A stretch of DNA of 64,000 nt from Acinetobacter guillouiae CIP 63.46 (lineage in GTDB: Bacteria; Pseudomonadota; Gammaproteobacteria; Pseudomonadales; Moraxellaceae), in contig NZ_KB849283.1 of NCBI RefSeq assembly GCF_000368145.1, positions 2,275,983 through 2,339,982 on the forward strand. Reading direction: 5' to 3'. The notes below the pieces were generated by a model. The model searched no databases, had not been told where the DNA came from, and was given only the letters and a program-made list of their open reading frames with translations. This document shows, one piece after another, positions 35,755 to 45,364 of this stretch (position 1 is the stretch's first letter; every line of letters begins with the position of its first letter). The translations under genes and the position numbers were made by a program.

Positions 35755-37614
35755 CTATTCGAATAATGACAAACAGTGATGATGCAGCAGTCCGTAATCT
35801 TTAAGTTCTGCCAGTGTTGGTGAAGTTTCTGTTATTTGCTGTGTAGGAAAATCAAAGCGAGTTCCATCCTGAAAGGGTTCTTGAAACGCCAATTCACTTA
35901 AGAAATACCTGTTAGTTTCCGCATGCTGATCAGGGACAAAGCAACAGCTGTATGTATTCTGTATAAATGACCGAGGTAAAATCCTAAAAGGCGTCACTAT
36001 TTCAGTTGCATTTACCAACACCCTTTCCAAACTACTTTTAGTTGCACTGAGCTTTTGGTCAATATCAGAATGTTTCCGCATACATTGCTGAAAAAAATAA
36101 ATTTGGTTATATGCAATTAGATCCATAAGGGCCATTAAAAACTGATGAATTCTGGACTGCTCAGCATTTAACTTGAAGGTGATCATTGATTCAATTTTAT
36201 CAGACTCATTTTTTAGCGTCATATCCTCTTTGATTGTTTTGATTTGAGTCGCTTGCAATGAATACGGATAGAGAAAGTCTGTGCACCCTAAACGCTCAAA
36301 GCTTTCATCATCGATTACTACTGGGTTAGCTTCTTTCAGCATTTTAAAAAGCGATTTATTCTGACTGTATATCTGGCAGCACCACTGTTCAAGCAAGCTT
36401 TGAAAAAGACCTAAGCGGTTGTTCATCCCGCTGAGTTTAGTATGCTGGATAGATGCTAAATGACCCAAAACCGCCTCATCCTTCAAAATATTTTCATGCG
36501 GCTTTAAATAAAACGTCGCTGATAATGGGTTCTCTGGATGTAACCGCTTTAGCTCGACATAATGATCATATAACTTCATTATTTCCTGCTGTTGTAACAC
36601 AACATAATTTGCATAACCTACAGCATCACGAGACCGAAGAATAAACGGTTTCATCCAGCACAAAGGATCATGTAACAAATAATAGTTTTTGCAATTCAAC
36701 ACCTTCAAGCCAACATCTGAATCTTCACTTTTAGTGTTTGACAACAAGTCGCTCTTTAGATTTAGCATAGTAAAAATAGAGGCCACTTTCTGAACTTCAA
36801 AAACATGCGGCTGGGGGTACTTCAAAATATAAAATTTGCCGTAGATCGCAGCATCCCCCCAAAACCTATGCGAAAGGTTTAAAGCGTATATTGGAGACTC
36901 TGTTTGAATAAAACTATTTCGAATTGCGCCATCCGCTTGGCAGCGGATAAATCCGTTTTTTTTAAGCTGCTGTATAGCGCGATAAATAGATTGTTTGCTT
37001 AAACCCGTGGCTCGCTCAATTTCAACAATTCCACACCCTATAACAATCCCAAATGAATCTGCACTGTAAAGCAATCGCAATAAAACAAGATAACTTCGAT
37101 AATCAAGATTGCAATCGGTCTCTATTTTTTTAGGTAAATTGCTGATGCTTATCCCATCACTTTTTATAAATAGAATTGAAATAAAATTTAATAAAGGAAA
37201 TTTCTTGTACATGCTTTTAGTACTATTTACCATCCAGCTAGCCGGCATTATTAAATCAACACCAATATAATCGAGATTAAGGCGTAAGTGACGAACACGA
37301 GCCCTCTTCCCCGTTTCGGGAAAATCTATTTTTAAAATCCCCTGCTGCTCCAACTCATTAAGTACATCACGTAATCTTTTAATCTGTATGCCTGTGACTT
37401 TTGCCAATTGGGCAAGCGGCAATGATGTACTCTCTACCCCAAAATTTCTAATAAAAGTGATTAGAGCCCAAACAGCTTTGGCTGAAAGCTCCCCATCTAT
37501 TCTCTGATAGAAAGCTAAAAACAGGCTCAAGAAATCATGCTCAGAAAGCTTCTCATCCACAATAAAAATCTCCACTTCATCAATCCATACCCCATGCAGA
37601 GATATCATACACAA
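35755..37614 (-). CDS. Hypothetical protein with two winged-helix regions
   Basis: Up to 619 residues; GTG at 37560 with GGAG 9 bases upstream is a likelier start (VDEKLSEHDF, 601 residues). Two winged-HTH regions are visible: LPLAQLAKVTGIQIKRLRDV near residue 80 and IERATGLSKQSIYRAIQQLK near 210. The C-terminal ~350 residues are not recognised. The size and position beside origin-like DNA suggest a replication or partition regulator of the island. It is divergent from the coiled-coil gene at 37739, with an AACATTTA repeat region between. Confidence 0.6.
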   Translation of the reverse strand: MCMISLHGVWIDEVEIFIVDEKLSEHDFLSLFLAFYQRIDGELSAKAVWALITFIRNFGVESTSLPLAQLAKVTGIQIKRLRDVLNELEQQGILKIDFPETGKRARVRHLRLNLDYIGVDLIMPASWMVNSTKSMYKKFPLLNFISILFIKSDGISISNLPKKIETDCNLDYRSYLVLLRLLYSADSFGIVIGCGIVEIERATGLSKQSIYRAIQQLKKNGFIRCQADGAIRNSFIQTESPIYALNLSHRFWGDAAIYGKFYILKYPQPHVFEVQKVASIFTMLNLKSDLLSNTKSEDSDVGLKVLNCKNYYLLHDPLCWMKPFILRSRDAVGYANYVVLQQQEIMKLYDHYVELKRLHPENPLSATFYLKPHENILKDEAVLGHLASIQHTKLSGMNNRLGLFQSLLEQWCCQIYSQNKSLFKMLKEANPVVIDDESFERLGCTDFLYPYSLQATQIKTIKEDMTLKNESDKIESMITFKLNAEQSRIHQFLMALMDLIAYNQIYFFQQCMRKHSDIDQKLSATKSSLERVLVNATEIVTPFRILPRSFIQNTYSCCFVPDQHAETNRYFLSELAFQEPFQDGTRFDFPTQQITETSPTLAELKDYGLLHHHCLSLFE

Positions 37615-37655
37615 ATTAAGATAGGCACAAAATGATAATTAAAAATATAATAATC

Positions 37656-37714
37656 AACATTTAATATTTAATTAACATTTACTTAATGTTTATTTATTGA
37701 TATATAAACATTTA
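37656..37714. repeat. AACATTTA repeats between divergent genes
   Basis: AACATTTA occurs at 37656-37663, 37674-37681 and 37707-37714, with the inverted AACATT/AATGTT dyad at 37674-37690. The stretch lies in the AT-rich divergent intergenic region and looks like an operator or iteron set. Confidence 0.5.
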
Positions 37715-37738
37715 TTTAATATCTATGAAAAATATAAA

Positions 37739-38680
37739 ATGACACGACCACATTTAACTTTAGAGAAATGGTTATCTACTGAGACAGATCTAAAAAAAAT
37801 ATTCTTAGAGCAGGAAATTTTACTAAGACCAAATGAAATCAATAAGCGAGTTAAATCAGGTGAAAAGGAAATTTTTTATTCTATAAATCACCCACAGATT
37901 AAACCCAATGAAAATTCAGCAATATCTCCTCAGCATAACCAATATAATTCGACTGATATAAGCGAACTATTCACCAACCCACTTAAATTTTCAGTTGATA
38001 ATTTCATTTGTAAAACAAATAATGAACACTTTGAAATTTTAAAAAAGAGATACCGTATATTTAAATATAACTACACAAATAAAAAAGATAAACGTATCAA
38101 TAAACAAATCACACTGGATCAAAAGACATTAAAAGAACTAGAGAGAATCACAGAGAAGTACAAATTAAAAAGCCTGCAAAACTGCTTAGACTTTTTAATT
38201 GATCAACATAATTTTAAATTAACAGAAAAGGATAAAGTAATATCAAAGCTTCAAAAATCACTCATCGAAAACAATGATTCCCAATTAAAACAAGAGCTGA
38301 AATTAAAGGATGAAGAAATTAATCAACTTAAAACAGAGCTTGGGCAGCAAAAACATACCATTCAAGAAAACATGCGCTTATCAGCAAAAGAATTTGAGGA
38401 CTACTTAATACAAACAGCTGTAAGCAAGACTATTGAATTGGAGAAAATTAAGGCTTTTTTGGGTGAAATTTCCGAAGAGGATCAGCAGACAATAAATGAA
38501 ACTCTTGCACCCGAGGCTCTTAGCCAAATTGAAACCCAATTGAGAAATGAATGTGCTGAACAAAAACAATTTTTAACAATGAAAAATCAACCAAATACCA
38601 ATATTGCTTTAGGGTTTGATCAACATAATCAATATAGTAATACCGTACAAAATGACGGTGAATTTCAGTCTAAGCCTTGA
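37739..38680 (+). CDS. Coiled-coil DNA-binding-like protein
   Basis: 313 residues from the ATG at 37739 (MTRPHLTLEKWLST). The TTG at 37697 lies in the repeat region and is rejected. A basic segment with RINKQITLDQKTLKELERIT (around residues 120-140) resembles ribbon-helix-helix or Kfr-type DNA-binding parts. A long coiled coil (about residues 165-260, KLKDEEINQLKTELGQQ) follows. The tail is Asn/Gln-rich. It may serve in replication or partition of the element. Not recognised as a named family. Confidence 0.55.
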   Translation: MTRPHLTLEKWLSTETDLKKIFLEQEILLRPNEINKRVKSGEKEIFYSINHPQIKPNENSAISPQHNQYNSTDISELFTNPLKFSVDNFICKTNNEHFEILKKRYRIFKYNYTNKKDKRINKQITLDQKTLKELERITEKYKLKSLQNCLDFLIDQHNFKLTEKDKVISKLQKSLIENNDSQLKQELKLKDEEINQLKTELGQQKHTIQENMRLSAKEFEDYLIQTAVSKTIELEKIKAFLGEISEEDQQTINETLAPEALSQIETQLRNECAEQKQFLTMKNQPNTNIALGFDQHNQYSNTVQNDGEFQSKP

Positions 38681-38712
38681 GCGTATCAATTTACCACCCT
38701 GACTAAAAAGTA

Positions 38713-39600
38713 TTAAGTTTCACTGCAACATTGTATTATTTCGCGTATTAAATCAGGACGACGCCTTAAGTGATTTACCAGTACTTCATCACAGTATGCC
38801 GTATTAAACGGCAATTGCTTCTGCTGTGGAAAATATCGATCAGGGTATTGTAAAAATTGCTGCCATTTTTTATTTTCGTTTTGTAATTCTCTAATTTGAT
38901 TTAAATAAGTGCGATCCTGAATTTTAAATGACACATCAAAATCACCATCTTCACAGATTTCTTTCTTTTCATTGTTTTTTTTGGCTTCAGTTAAATCTAA
39001 AATTTTCTGTTTATTCGCCTCTAATCTGCTTTGAACCCACTGCAAATCAAACGCTCTAAACTTTATTTGCAGTGTGGGTAAAATCAGCTGTACAGCCTGC
39101 GAAGCATTTTTGAATCTGCCATTTTTCTGTGCATAACTAGTTAATTCTGAATAGAATATCTCAAGCTTTTTATGCAACAGCGGCGCATATCGTTTACGTA
39201 CATTTAAAATTCCATTAATTCTACGCTTTAAACTCGGGTTATAGGTGTAGACTTTCCCACTTTCATCTTCAACCAATTCTATGTATTTATTTAATATTTC
39301 TGAATATTTTTCATTAACCTGCTGCTGTCTATAGTCACTAATTCCTGTTGTCACCGTACTCATTTGATCAAGTAAATTCAGTAAATCCTGTACCGTATAC
39401 ATTTCCCCTAAAAACTGCATTTGCTGGCACTCTACCATCAGTTCAACCAACAATTTGCGTTCTGACGCGTCAAACTCAGTCTTTGGGTCAGGATCACTCA
39501 TTATTTTATGTTCTCTTAAAAAGCGTCCAGCATGATCCAAAAAGCAATTCAGAATTTCGACCTTCAGTTGCTCAAAATCAAAAAGAGTGCAATTTTTCAT
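38713..39600 (-). CDS. Hypothetical protein, 295 aa
   Basis: 295 residues, mostly helical, charged, without membrane segments. The C-terminal part PQQKQLPFNTAYCDEVLVNHLRR may be a separate small domain. Not recognised. It converges on the coiled-coil gene (32 bases apart) and is divergent from the PrtN-like gene. Codon and base composition resemble the other island genes. Confidence 0.55.
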   Translation of the reverse strand: MKNCTLFDFEQLKVEILNCFLDHAGRFLREHKIMSDPDPKTEFDASERKLLVELMVECQQMQFLGEMYTVQDLLNLLDQMSTVTTGISDYRQQQVNEKYSEILNKYIELVEDESGKVYTYNPSLKRRINGILNVRKRYAPLLHKKLEIFYSELTSYAQKNGRFKNASQAVQLILPTLQIKFRAFDLQWVQSRLEANKQKILDLTEAKKNNEKKEICEDGDFDVSFKIQDRTYLNQIRELQNENKKWQQFLQYPDRYFPQQKQLPFNTAYCDEVLVNHLRRRPDLIREIIQCCSET

Positions 39601-39787
39601 TTTCAGTTCTAAATAATATTTTTCAGTATCTTATATCAACATTCTAGTAAAATATTATTTTTAATTATTAGGATTACATAAAAATCTATGTAAAAAAAAT
39701 AGGATGAAGGCATCGAGATGGTTAACCTTCAGTCAAAAGGTATCCCATTTGAATTTAAAACTGTTCTGGTATGGAGTACCTGAATTC

Positions 39788-40060
39788 ATGAGTTGCTTTC
39801 AAATTAATACTACTGACCTTCTTTTTATAAAATATCGCTCTATGATTGTCGAACTGATGACAATTGTTGCTGACTATTACCCTCATCTTAGTAAAGCTGA
39901 AGCTTTAAGAAAGGCGAATAATCAAGAATTCCCTTTTTCAGTGTTTAAAATAGATCAAAGTAAACGTGCACCTTTTTTGGTGCACATTAAAGATCTCGCA
40001 GATATTTTAGATAGTAAGTATTTAGAAGCTTCTAAAGATTATGCTACGTTTCATCGATGA
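39788..40060 (+). CDS. PrtN-like small regulator
   Basis: 90 residues from the ATG at 39788 (MSCFQINTTDLLFIKYRSMI). It follows the pyocin-activator PrtN family pattern: an LLF..Y start, a central ADYYPHLSKAEALRKANNQE helix-turn-helix-like region, and QSKRAPFLVHIKDLADILD at the end. The longer frame from 39704 adds a segment without family features. Its last 17 bases overlap the convergent integrase 3' end. In other dusA islands such genes sit beside the integrase, so it may act as an excision or activation factor. Confidence 0.7.
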   Translation: MSCFQINTTDLLFIKYRSMIVELMTIVADYYPHLSKAEALRKANNQEFPFSVFKIDQSKRAPFLVHIKDLADILDSKYLEASKDYATFHR

Positions 40061-41192
40061 GGCGTAGTACTTCCTCTAACTGCATAACATCCCTTCTCGC
40101 CTTCACTGACACATAACGCTGTAAACTGCTCCAAGAATCATGCAGACTTACTTTCTGAATCTCAGGAATAGTAAAGCTCTGTTCAGCTAGTCTAGTACAT
40201 CCTTCATGTCTCAAATCATGAAAGCGTAGATCATCGATACCCAACATTTTACAAGCCTCTCTAAACTCTTTACCCAAGCTTTTAGGATTCAATGGCAACA
40301 GTAAGTTTTCATCATGCCCAAGCATCAACATCCGTTCTCGAACTTCTGACTGCTTTATTCTTTTAATCATTTCCTTACAAGGTTCAAGGACATCAAATGA
40401 TTTATGATTACCTTTAGAGCCATTTGGATTTTTTAGATCATGTACTTTCCATGTTGAGTGATGTGAATCATAATCTCGAAGAAATAATCGTGTTAACTCA
40501 GCTTCACGTCTGCATGAGAAAACAGCAAACCAGATTATTAAATGCATTGGGTATTTAGAACCGTTACGGTTTAGCTTCCATCGCTCTGTGAAATACTTCG
40601 TCAATGCAATCAGCTCATCCGTTGAAGGAAGCCGGTCTCTTTTTTGACTGGAAGATATTTGACGTGTTTTTCTTAACTGCGCCGTAGCCTTATCAAAACC
40701 GTTTAAATCAATATCCATTTCCCACATAACAGCAGCATGAGAAAGTACACCACGGATATGTAAAAGCTCATGTTGCTGCGTACTAGTCGCAATAGGCTCA
40801 AGTTCCAAATGAGGGACTCCCCCCTTCCTTAAAGCAACATGCTCGGCCAAATGTACTGATTTTATTTTTGTGATAATATTGCGCGCGATTGGTAGCTTCT
40901 TAATTAAAAGCAGAGAATAGCGTTTCGTCCTTCCGTACTCGCTCCCGACTTCATCCAAATATTTATCTATGGCATCTGATAAGGTCAGATCAATCAGCTT
41001 TTCTTTGCCAAGTAAAATATCAGGATTTTCTTGAATTTCGACTTCTCGTTTCTTAACCCAGTTTTCAGCCAACTTCTTTGAGTGAAATGTTTTACTTTCA
41101 GAGAATGTAGGAAAGCCCTTTCGATTAATTCGAATCGCAGCACGATAGTTAACTTTACCATCTGCACCTTTCCTTGCTGTAATTGACCCCAT
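40044..41192 (-). CDS. dusA-targeting tyrosine integrase
   Basis: 382 residues. An N-terminal AP2-like/arm-binding part (RAAIRINRKGFPTFSESKTF) is followed by a SAM-like core and the catalytic domain. Catalytic residues read as Arg229 (SCRREAELTRL), His325-Arg328 (FHDLRHEGC), His351 (SLHDSWSS) and nucleophile Tyr360 (LQRYVSV). It lies 188 bases from attR, transcribed away from dusA. Its sequence and location fit the known integrase family that recombines in the 5' end of dusA. Confidence 0.93.
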   Translation of the reverse strand: MGSITARKGADGKVNYRAAIRINRKGFPTFSESKTFHSKKLAENWVKKREVEIQENPDILLGKEKLIDLTLSDAIDKYLDEVGSEYGRTKRYSLLLIKKLPIARNIITKIKSVHLAEHVALRKGGVPHLELEPIATSTQQHELLHIRGVLSHAAVMWEMDIDLNGFDKATAQLRKTRQISSSQKRDRLPSTDELIALTKYFTERWKLNRNGSKYPMHLIIWFAVFSCRREAELTRLFLRDYDSHHSTWKVHDLKNPNGSKGNHKSFDVLEPCKEMIKRIKQSEVRERMLMLGHDENLLLPLNPKSLGKEFREACKMLGIDDLRFHDLRHEGCTRLAEQSFTIPEIQKVSLHDSWSSLQRYVSVKARRDVMQLEEVLRLIDET

Positions 41193-41194
41193 AA

Positions 41195-41245
41195 TTTACA
41201 CCACAACCTGTTTTTTTGATTATGGTGTAAAATTTGGTGTAAATG
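41195..41245. repeat. Possible integrase arm-type sites, right end
   Basis: TTTACACCA (41195-41203 region) is inverted against TGGTGTAAA at 41222-41231 and again at 41234-41243. The last two units are spaced as in the left-end pair at 3227-3246. Position between integrase start and attR fits arm sites and autoregulation. Confidence 0.45.
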
Positions 41246-41325
41246 CAAACCGATTAACCCACCTAAATATAGGTTCAAACAGATTCGCGCAGGTTGCGAA
41301 ATATAGATTAAAGGTATGATTTTTA

Positions 41326-42342
41326 ATGACTATTAACAAAAACATTGAAAACACTCAATCTCCGCGAATCAGTGTTGCACCGATGATGGATTGGACAACT
41401 CGTGACTATCGTTTCTTTGCACGTTTGTTTAACCCCAATATTATCCTCTATACAGAAATGGTCACCACAGGTGCCATCATCTATGGCGGAGCAAATCGTC
41501 ATTTGGACTATAACCATGAAGAACATCCGATTGTTCTACAGCTCGGTGGTTCAAATCCGAAAGATCTTGCAACTTGTAGCAAAATGGCTCAAGACTGGGG
41601 TTATGACGAAATCAATTTAAATGTGGGCTGCCCAAGTGACCGTGTACAAAACAATAAGATTGGTGCCTGCTTAATGGCAGAGCCTGATTTGGTTGCAGAA
41701 TGTATTGCTGAAATGCGTAATGCAGTTGATATTCCAGTCACAGTAAAACACCGCATCGGTATAGATGACATGCAATCTTATGAAGAGATGCTACATTTTG
41801 TCGATACAGTTGCGAAAACTGGATGTGATAATTTTATCGTACATGCCCGTATTGCTCTGCTTCAAGGCTTATCACCAAAAGAAAACCGCGATGTTCCGCC
41901 ACTACGCTACGAAGATGTGTATCGTTTAAAACAAGAGCGTCCTGAGTTGCTGATCGAGATCAATGGTGGGGTTAAGACTTTTGCTGAAACGCAAGCACAT
42001 TTAAAGCATGTTGATGGAGTCATGATTGGGCGTGAGGCTTATCACAACCCTTACCTCTTGGCAGAATTAGGTCAACTTTGGAATTTAGATTTACCTGATC
42101 GTTTTGAAATTATCGACCAAATGCTGCCTTATATTGCCAAACGTATGCAAGAAGGCGCGCCTCTATCGATTATTACACGCCATATTTTAGGCTTATTCCA
42201 AAACCTTCCCGGTGCTCGTAAATGGCGTCAGGCTTTAAGTGGTGGTAATGCCAAAACATTTGCAGATGTTGAAAATGCCATTATCAATATTAAAGAAGCC
42301 ATGAAGCGTACAGAAGATTATATTCGTGAACAGTCTGTCTGA
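41326..42342 (+). CDS. dusA: tRNA-dihydrouridine synthase A, with island-supplied 5' end
   Basis: 338 residues, FMN-dependent TIM barrel. SVAPMMDWTTRDYR binds FMN at the N-terminus, NVGCPSDRVQ carries the catalytic Cys, and VKHRIGID and GVMIGREAY follow. It reduces U20/U20a of tRNA. The attR core at 41380-41399 marks the junction: codons 1-18 (MTINKNIENTQSPRISVA) come from the island and differ from the displaced host start at 3112. The gene remains full length and probably functional. Promoter now lies in island DNA (41193-41325). Confidence 0.95.
   Translation: MTINKNIENTQSPRISVAPMMDWTTRDYRFFARLFNPNIILYTEMVTTGAIIYGGANRHLDYNHEEHPIVLQLGGSNPKDLATCSKMAQDWGYDEINLNVGCPSDRVQNNKIGACLMAEPDLVAECIAEMRNAVDIPVTVKHRIGIDDMQSYEEMLHFVDTVAKTGCDNFIVHARIALLQGLSPKENRDVPPLRYEDVYRLKQERPELLIEINGGVKTFAETQAHLKHVDGVMIGREAYHNPYLLAELGQLWNLDLPDRFEIIDQMLPYIAKRMQEGAPLSIITRHILGLFQNLPGARKWRQALSGGNAKTFADVENAIINIKEAMKRTEDYIREQSV
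41380..41399 (+). repeat. attR core within dusA
   Basis: Exact copy of the 20-base attL core at 3154-3173, inside codons 19-25 of the intact dusA. Confidence 0.9.
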
Positions 42343-42420
42343 TCACGACTGAAAATTTCTACGATTCAATACAATCTTAACCCACAGCTATCTTTTCAAT
42401 AAAACGATGGTCTTTAAAGA

Positions 42421-43317
42421 TCATCGTTGAAACTGTTTGATCATGTATTCAGTACATCGCTGAATGACACCATCTGCATTTTTACTCCAGACCATCACAA
42501 CATCAGACCATGCATTTTCAGCATCCAAAGCAATCAGTCGTACCTGTTTAGGCAGAATATGTCTAAATTCTTCAGGAACAATACAAATTCCAATTTCAGC
42601 AGCCACCAATTGTAATTGTGAAACTTTACGGGACTGAACCGCCGCTTTCTTTGGAGAAAAACCAGCACTTAGGCAAAGGTTTGCAACCAAGTAACTTAAA
42701 CCGCCCCGTTCTGCATGTGGTGTAGAAACAAAATTTTCATGCTTTAACTGTTGGATTTTAATACTGCGTTCTGAAACTAAAATATGATTTTGATGAAGTG
42801 CAACGTATAAGGGCTCAGGGTAGAGCGTGGTTGCATATAACTCATCTAAGCGATTTAAGACAGGTGGGCGAATAAAACCAACATCAATATTTCCTTTCAT
42901 CAGTGCAAGAATTTGGTCTTCAGATGACAAGGTGTTGATCTCGAAATTAACATTGAGATACTTTGAGGTTTGATCAAATACTTTAACTTTTTCTAAGCTC
43001 ATGGTAATAGTGCTTGAGTGTGCAATTTTGATGAGCCGATTTTGTCCATCTGCAATATCTTTAGCATTTTCAATAATATGATCTAAGTTAAGCAAATTAT
43101 TTTTAATTTGAGCATAAAAGAACTGCCCTGCTTGAGTGAGTTTTATTTTTTTATCACTGCGGTCAAAAATTTCAAATCCTACTTCATCCTCTAAAAGCTT
43201 GATCTGACGACTTAAAGCAGATTGAGCAATAAACAGCTTTTCAGAAGCTGCAATAAAACCACCTTCCTCCACAATTCTAATCAAATAATTAAATTGTTTG
43301 AATGTCGCCATATTCAT
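42421..43317 (-). CDS. LysR family transcriptional regulator
   Basis: 298 residues. HTH at residues 1-60 (EEGGFIAASEKLFIAQSALS, RQIKLLEDEVGFEIF) and a type 2 periplasmic-binding-like effector domain (IDVGFIRPPVLNRLDELYAT). Resembles BenM/CatM-like regulators of aromatic or aliphatic metabolism in Acinetobacter, but no catabolic gene is adjacent, so the regulon is unknown. It is divergent from a small membrane protein at 43415. Alternative start: the ATG two codons in. Confidence 0.9.
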   Translation of the reverse strand: MNMATFKQFNYLIRIVEEGGFIAASEKLFIAQSALSRQIKLLEDEVGFEIFDRSDKKIKLTQAGQFFYAQIKNNLLNLDHIIENAKDIADGQNRLIKIAHSSTITMSLEKVKVFDQTSKYLNVNFEINTLSSEDQILALMKGNIDVGFIRPPVLNRLDELYATTLYPEPLYVALHQNHILVSERSIKIQQLKHENFVSTPHAERGGLSYLVANLCLSAGFSPKKAAVQSRKVSQLQLVAAEIGICIVPEEFRHILPKQVRLIALDAENAWSDVVMVWSKNADGVIQRCTEYMIKQFQR

Positions 43318-43414
43318 CTCAAAATTAGATCAATCCTGCTTTTTTCTATATTAGATTAGATTGTTTAATTTCACTAGACTTTACTTAAAGCGACTTAGAT
43401 CAGAGAGAAATAGC

Positions 43415-43552
43415 ATGAGTATATCCAAACAATTACTGGTTTTTATTTGTATAATTTGCGCTGTTGTTTTACTCAATCTTTATGATGGTTTTATCGCAAA
43501 ACAAACAGGTAAATCGCCCCGACAGCATGAGTTTATTTATTTACAGGACTGA
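43415..43552 (+). CDS. Small single-helix membrane protein
   Basis: 45 residues from the ATG at 43415 with GAGAGA upstream. One membrane helix (QLLVFICIICAVVLLNLY) and a short polar tail. Not recognised. Divergent from the LysR gene. The longer frame from 43361 would cover the intergenic control region. Confidence 0.5.
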   Translation: MSISKQLLVFICIICAVVLLNLYDGFIAKQTGKSPRQHEFIYLQD

Positions 43553-43579
43553 TTCAGCGGAACAGATAAATTATGTTTT

Positions 43580-44089
43580 TTACAAACGCGTGCAAGATTT
43601 CACTAAAGCATACTTTTTTATATTGGTGATGCATGTTGTGGTTCTTTTTTTAAAATCATATTGGTAAGTAATATACTTGCCAGCAAGATCATCACTCACA
43701 AAGGCGTCTTTTCGAAAATGAGCACGTATAATACATCCTTGTAAATCAGGTGCTGCATACACGTTTATACTTTCAACATATTTGCTGTGTTGTTGAATAT
43801 TGACCTCCCAGCCCAACAGTTGCTTGATCTTTTGAATCTCTTCCTGTTTGCTGATCTGTTGGATATTTTGCAAATTACAGACTTGAATTGCATCCGCTTG
43901 AGGTTGAAGGATTGACCATCCCAACAAGTTCTGTATATCACGCATTGTCGTTTTAGCTTCATTCAATTGGTTGACCGCCTGAAAATGACGAACCGTTGAA
44001 TAAAGATAATATACAATCCCACCAATCAGTAGGATCGCCAATAGGGTTATTTTAAGATCAGGTATAGGTCGATTAAAAAGCCATTTCAT
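43580..44089 (-). CDS. Membrane-anchored hypothetical protein
   Basis: 169 residues with one N-terminal helix (KITLLAILLIGGIVYYLYSTV) and a periplasmic domain containing three cysteines (QVCNLQ, GCIIR, TTCI). Not recognised. It converges on the small gene at 43415 and lies 66 bases after the DUF695 gene. Confidence 0.6.
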   Translation of the reverse strand: MKWLFNRPIPDLKITLLAILLIGGIVYYLYSTVRHFQAVNQLNEAKTTMRDIQNLLGWSILQPQADAIQVCNLQNIQQISKQEEIQKIKQLLGWEVNIQQHSKYVESINVYAAPDLQGCIIRAHFRKDAFVSDDLAGKYITYQYDFKKRTTTCITNIKKYALVKSCTRL

Positions 44090-44155
44090 TCTCTAAGCTG
44101 TCCATGTTTATGGTCTGAATGCTATAGCGCATTTCAAGCAACTTTTTCAGCATAG

Positions 44156-45265
44156 TTAGTGACCAAACTTATTTAAACAACGCCAATATTTATCTTTAAA
44201 TAGGCTGACATCAATTTCAAAATTGTTCTGATATTTTTCAACAACTTGATCTATAACTTTAGCGGGCTTTCTAAACTCTTTACAAGCAAAATACATGGTC
44301 CTTAAGTTATTACCAGTTTCGCGACCAATATTTAAATACCCTTCAAAATCCTTTAACTCATTTAACAGTTCTTCTTCAATCGCGTTAAGCAACTCATAAT
44401 CTGTAGCAGACGGCATACCACTTGAGTTCTGACCAGCATAAGGTATTTCAACCAGCATCATCCACGGATGAGAAGCCTTTTGATCCCATGTTAAAAGTGT
44501 ACTGTTTAAGATCGCCACCAAAGGCAACCCCTCATTGGTCTCCCCCTCCAAACTGATATACTCATCGTCATCAGTACTTGTACGGGTTATTTTGTCTAAG
44601 CGAGAAATTTGACTGTTCTTTAAAATTAAAATATTCTTTAAACGATCGATAGGCATTAATTCTTTTTCAGCATCTTGTCTGAACTGTAGCGAAACTTGAT
44701 CTAGCTTTGTGATCGAATCATATTCGCCCAAATAATTATCCAAAAAGATATAAACCGCTTGTAAGAATTCAGCTTTTTGAGCTTCATTATATTGATCATG
44801 CACAACCACGAGATCAGTTTCATCTGGGTATTCTTCATGGTCTTTTAAATAAAACGATAGCGTTTTTTGACTAAATTCGTGACCATGCATACCAATACTG
44901 GTTTGCTCAATATCACTTGCTGGTTTAAGTGCGGTAAATTTCCAGCCGGGAATTTCAGGGGCTGCTGCCACCAACTCCTCTACAAATACAATGTTTGCCA
45001 CAACACCATCTGGCGTTAAAATTAGTTCAGCTGTTTGTGGATCAAGCATCCCGGTAAGGAAAAAAATTCCACCATGAACTTTGGCCAATTCAGGCGATAA
45101 CTTATCAAAAAAATCCGCCTGAATCGTATCTTGATTTAACTCATCCACAATACGGTGAAAATCCTGTTGATGCTGCTCAAACCATTGCCAAAATTCAGCA
45201 TAGCGGTTTCGATTGATTTGTATTTGTTGTTCTTTCTTTCCAAATAACTTTTTGAAAAAACTCAT
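44156..45265 (-). CDS. DUF695-like protein
   Basis: 369 residues, no signal peptide. It has two parts: an N-terminal ~200-residue domain with acidic and aromatic character (RYAEFWQWFEQHQQDFHRIV) and a C-terminal DUF695-like region with SHPWMMLVEIPYAGQNSSGM and ATDYELLNAIEEELLNELKD. Function unknown. Cytoplasmic. It lies 99 bases from tcdA on the same strand. Confidence 0.75.
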   Translation of the reverse strand: MSFFKKLFGKKEQQIQINRNRYAEFWQWFEQHQQDFHRIVDELNQDTIQADFFDKLSPELAKVHGGIFFLTGMLDPQTAELILTPDGVVANIVFVEELVAAAPEIPGWKFTALKPASDIEQTSIGMHGHEFSQKTLSFYLKDHEEYPDETDLVVVHDQYNEAQKAEFLQAVYIFLDNYLGEYDSITKLDQVSLQFRQDAEKELMPIDRLKNILILKNSQISRLDKITRTSTDDDEYISLEGETNEGLPLVAILNSTLLTWDQKASHPWMMLVEIPYAGQNSSGMPSATDYELLNAIEEELLNELKDFEGYLNIGRETGNNLRTMYFACKEFRKPAKVIDQVVEKYQNNFEIDVSLFKDKYWRCLNKFGH

Positions 45266-45364
45266 TTTGATTGTTCTCGGTTATTGCGTTTATTTCAGAT
45301 TAATTTAACTGAATTTTTATGATTTTTAAATGCATCTAAACTTTTACTTAAAAATACCAAGCGC

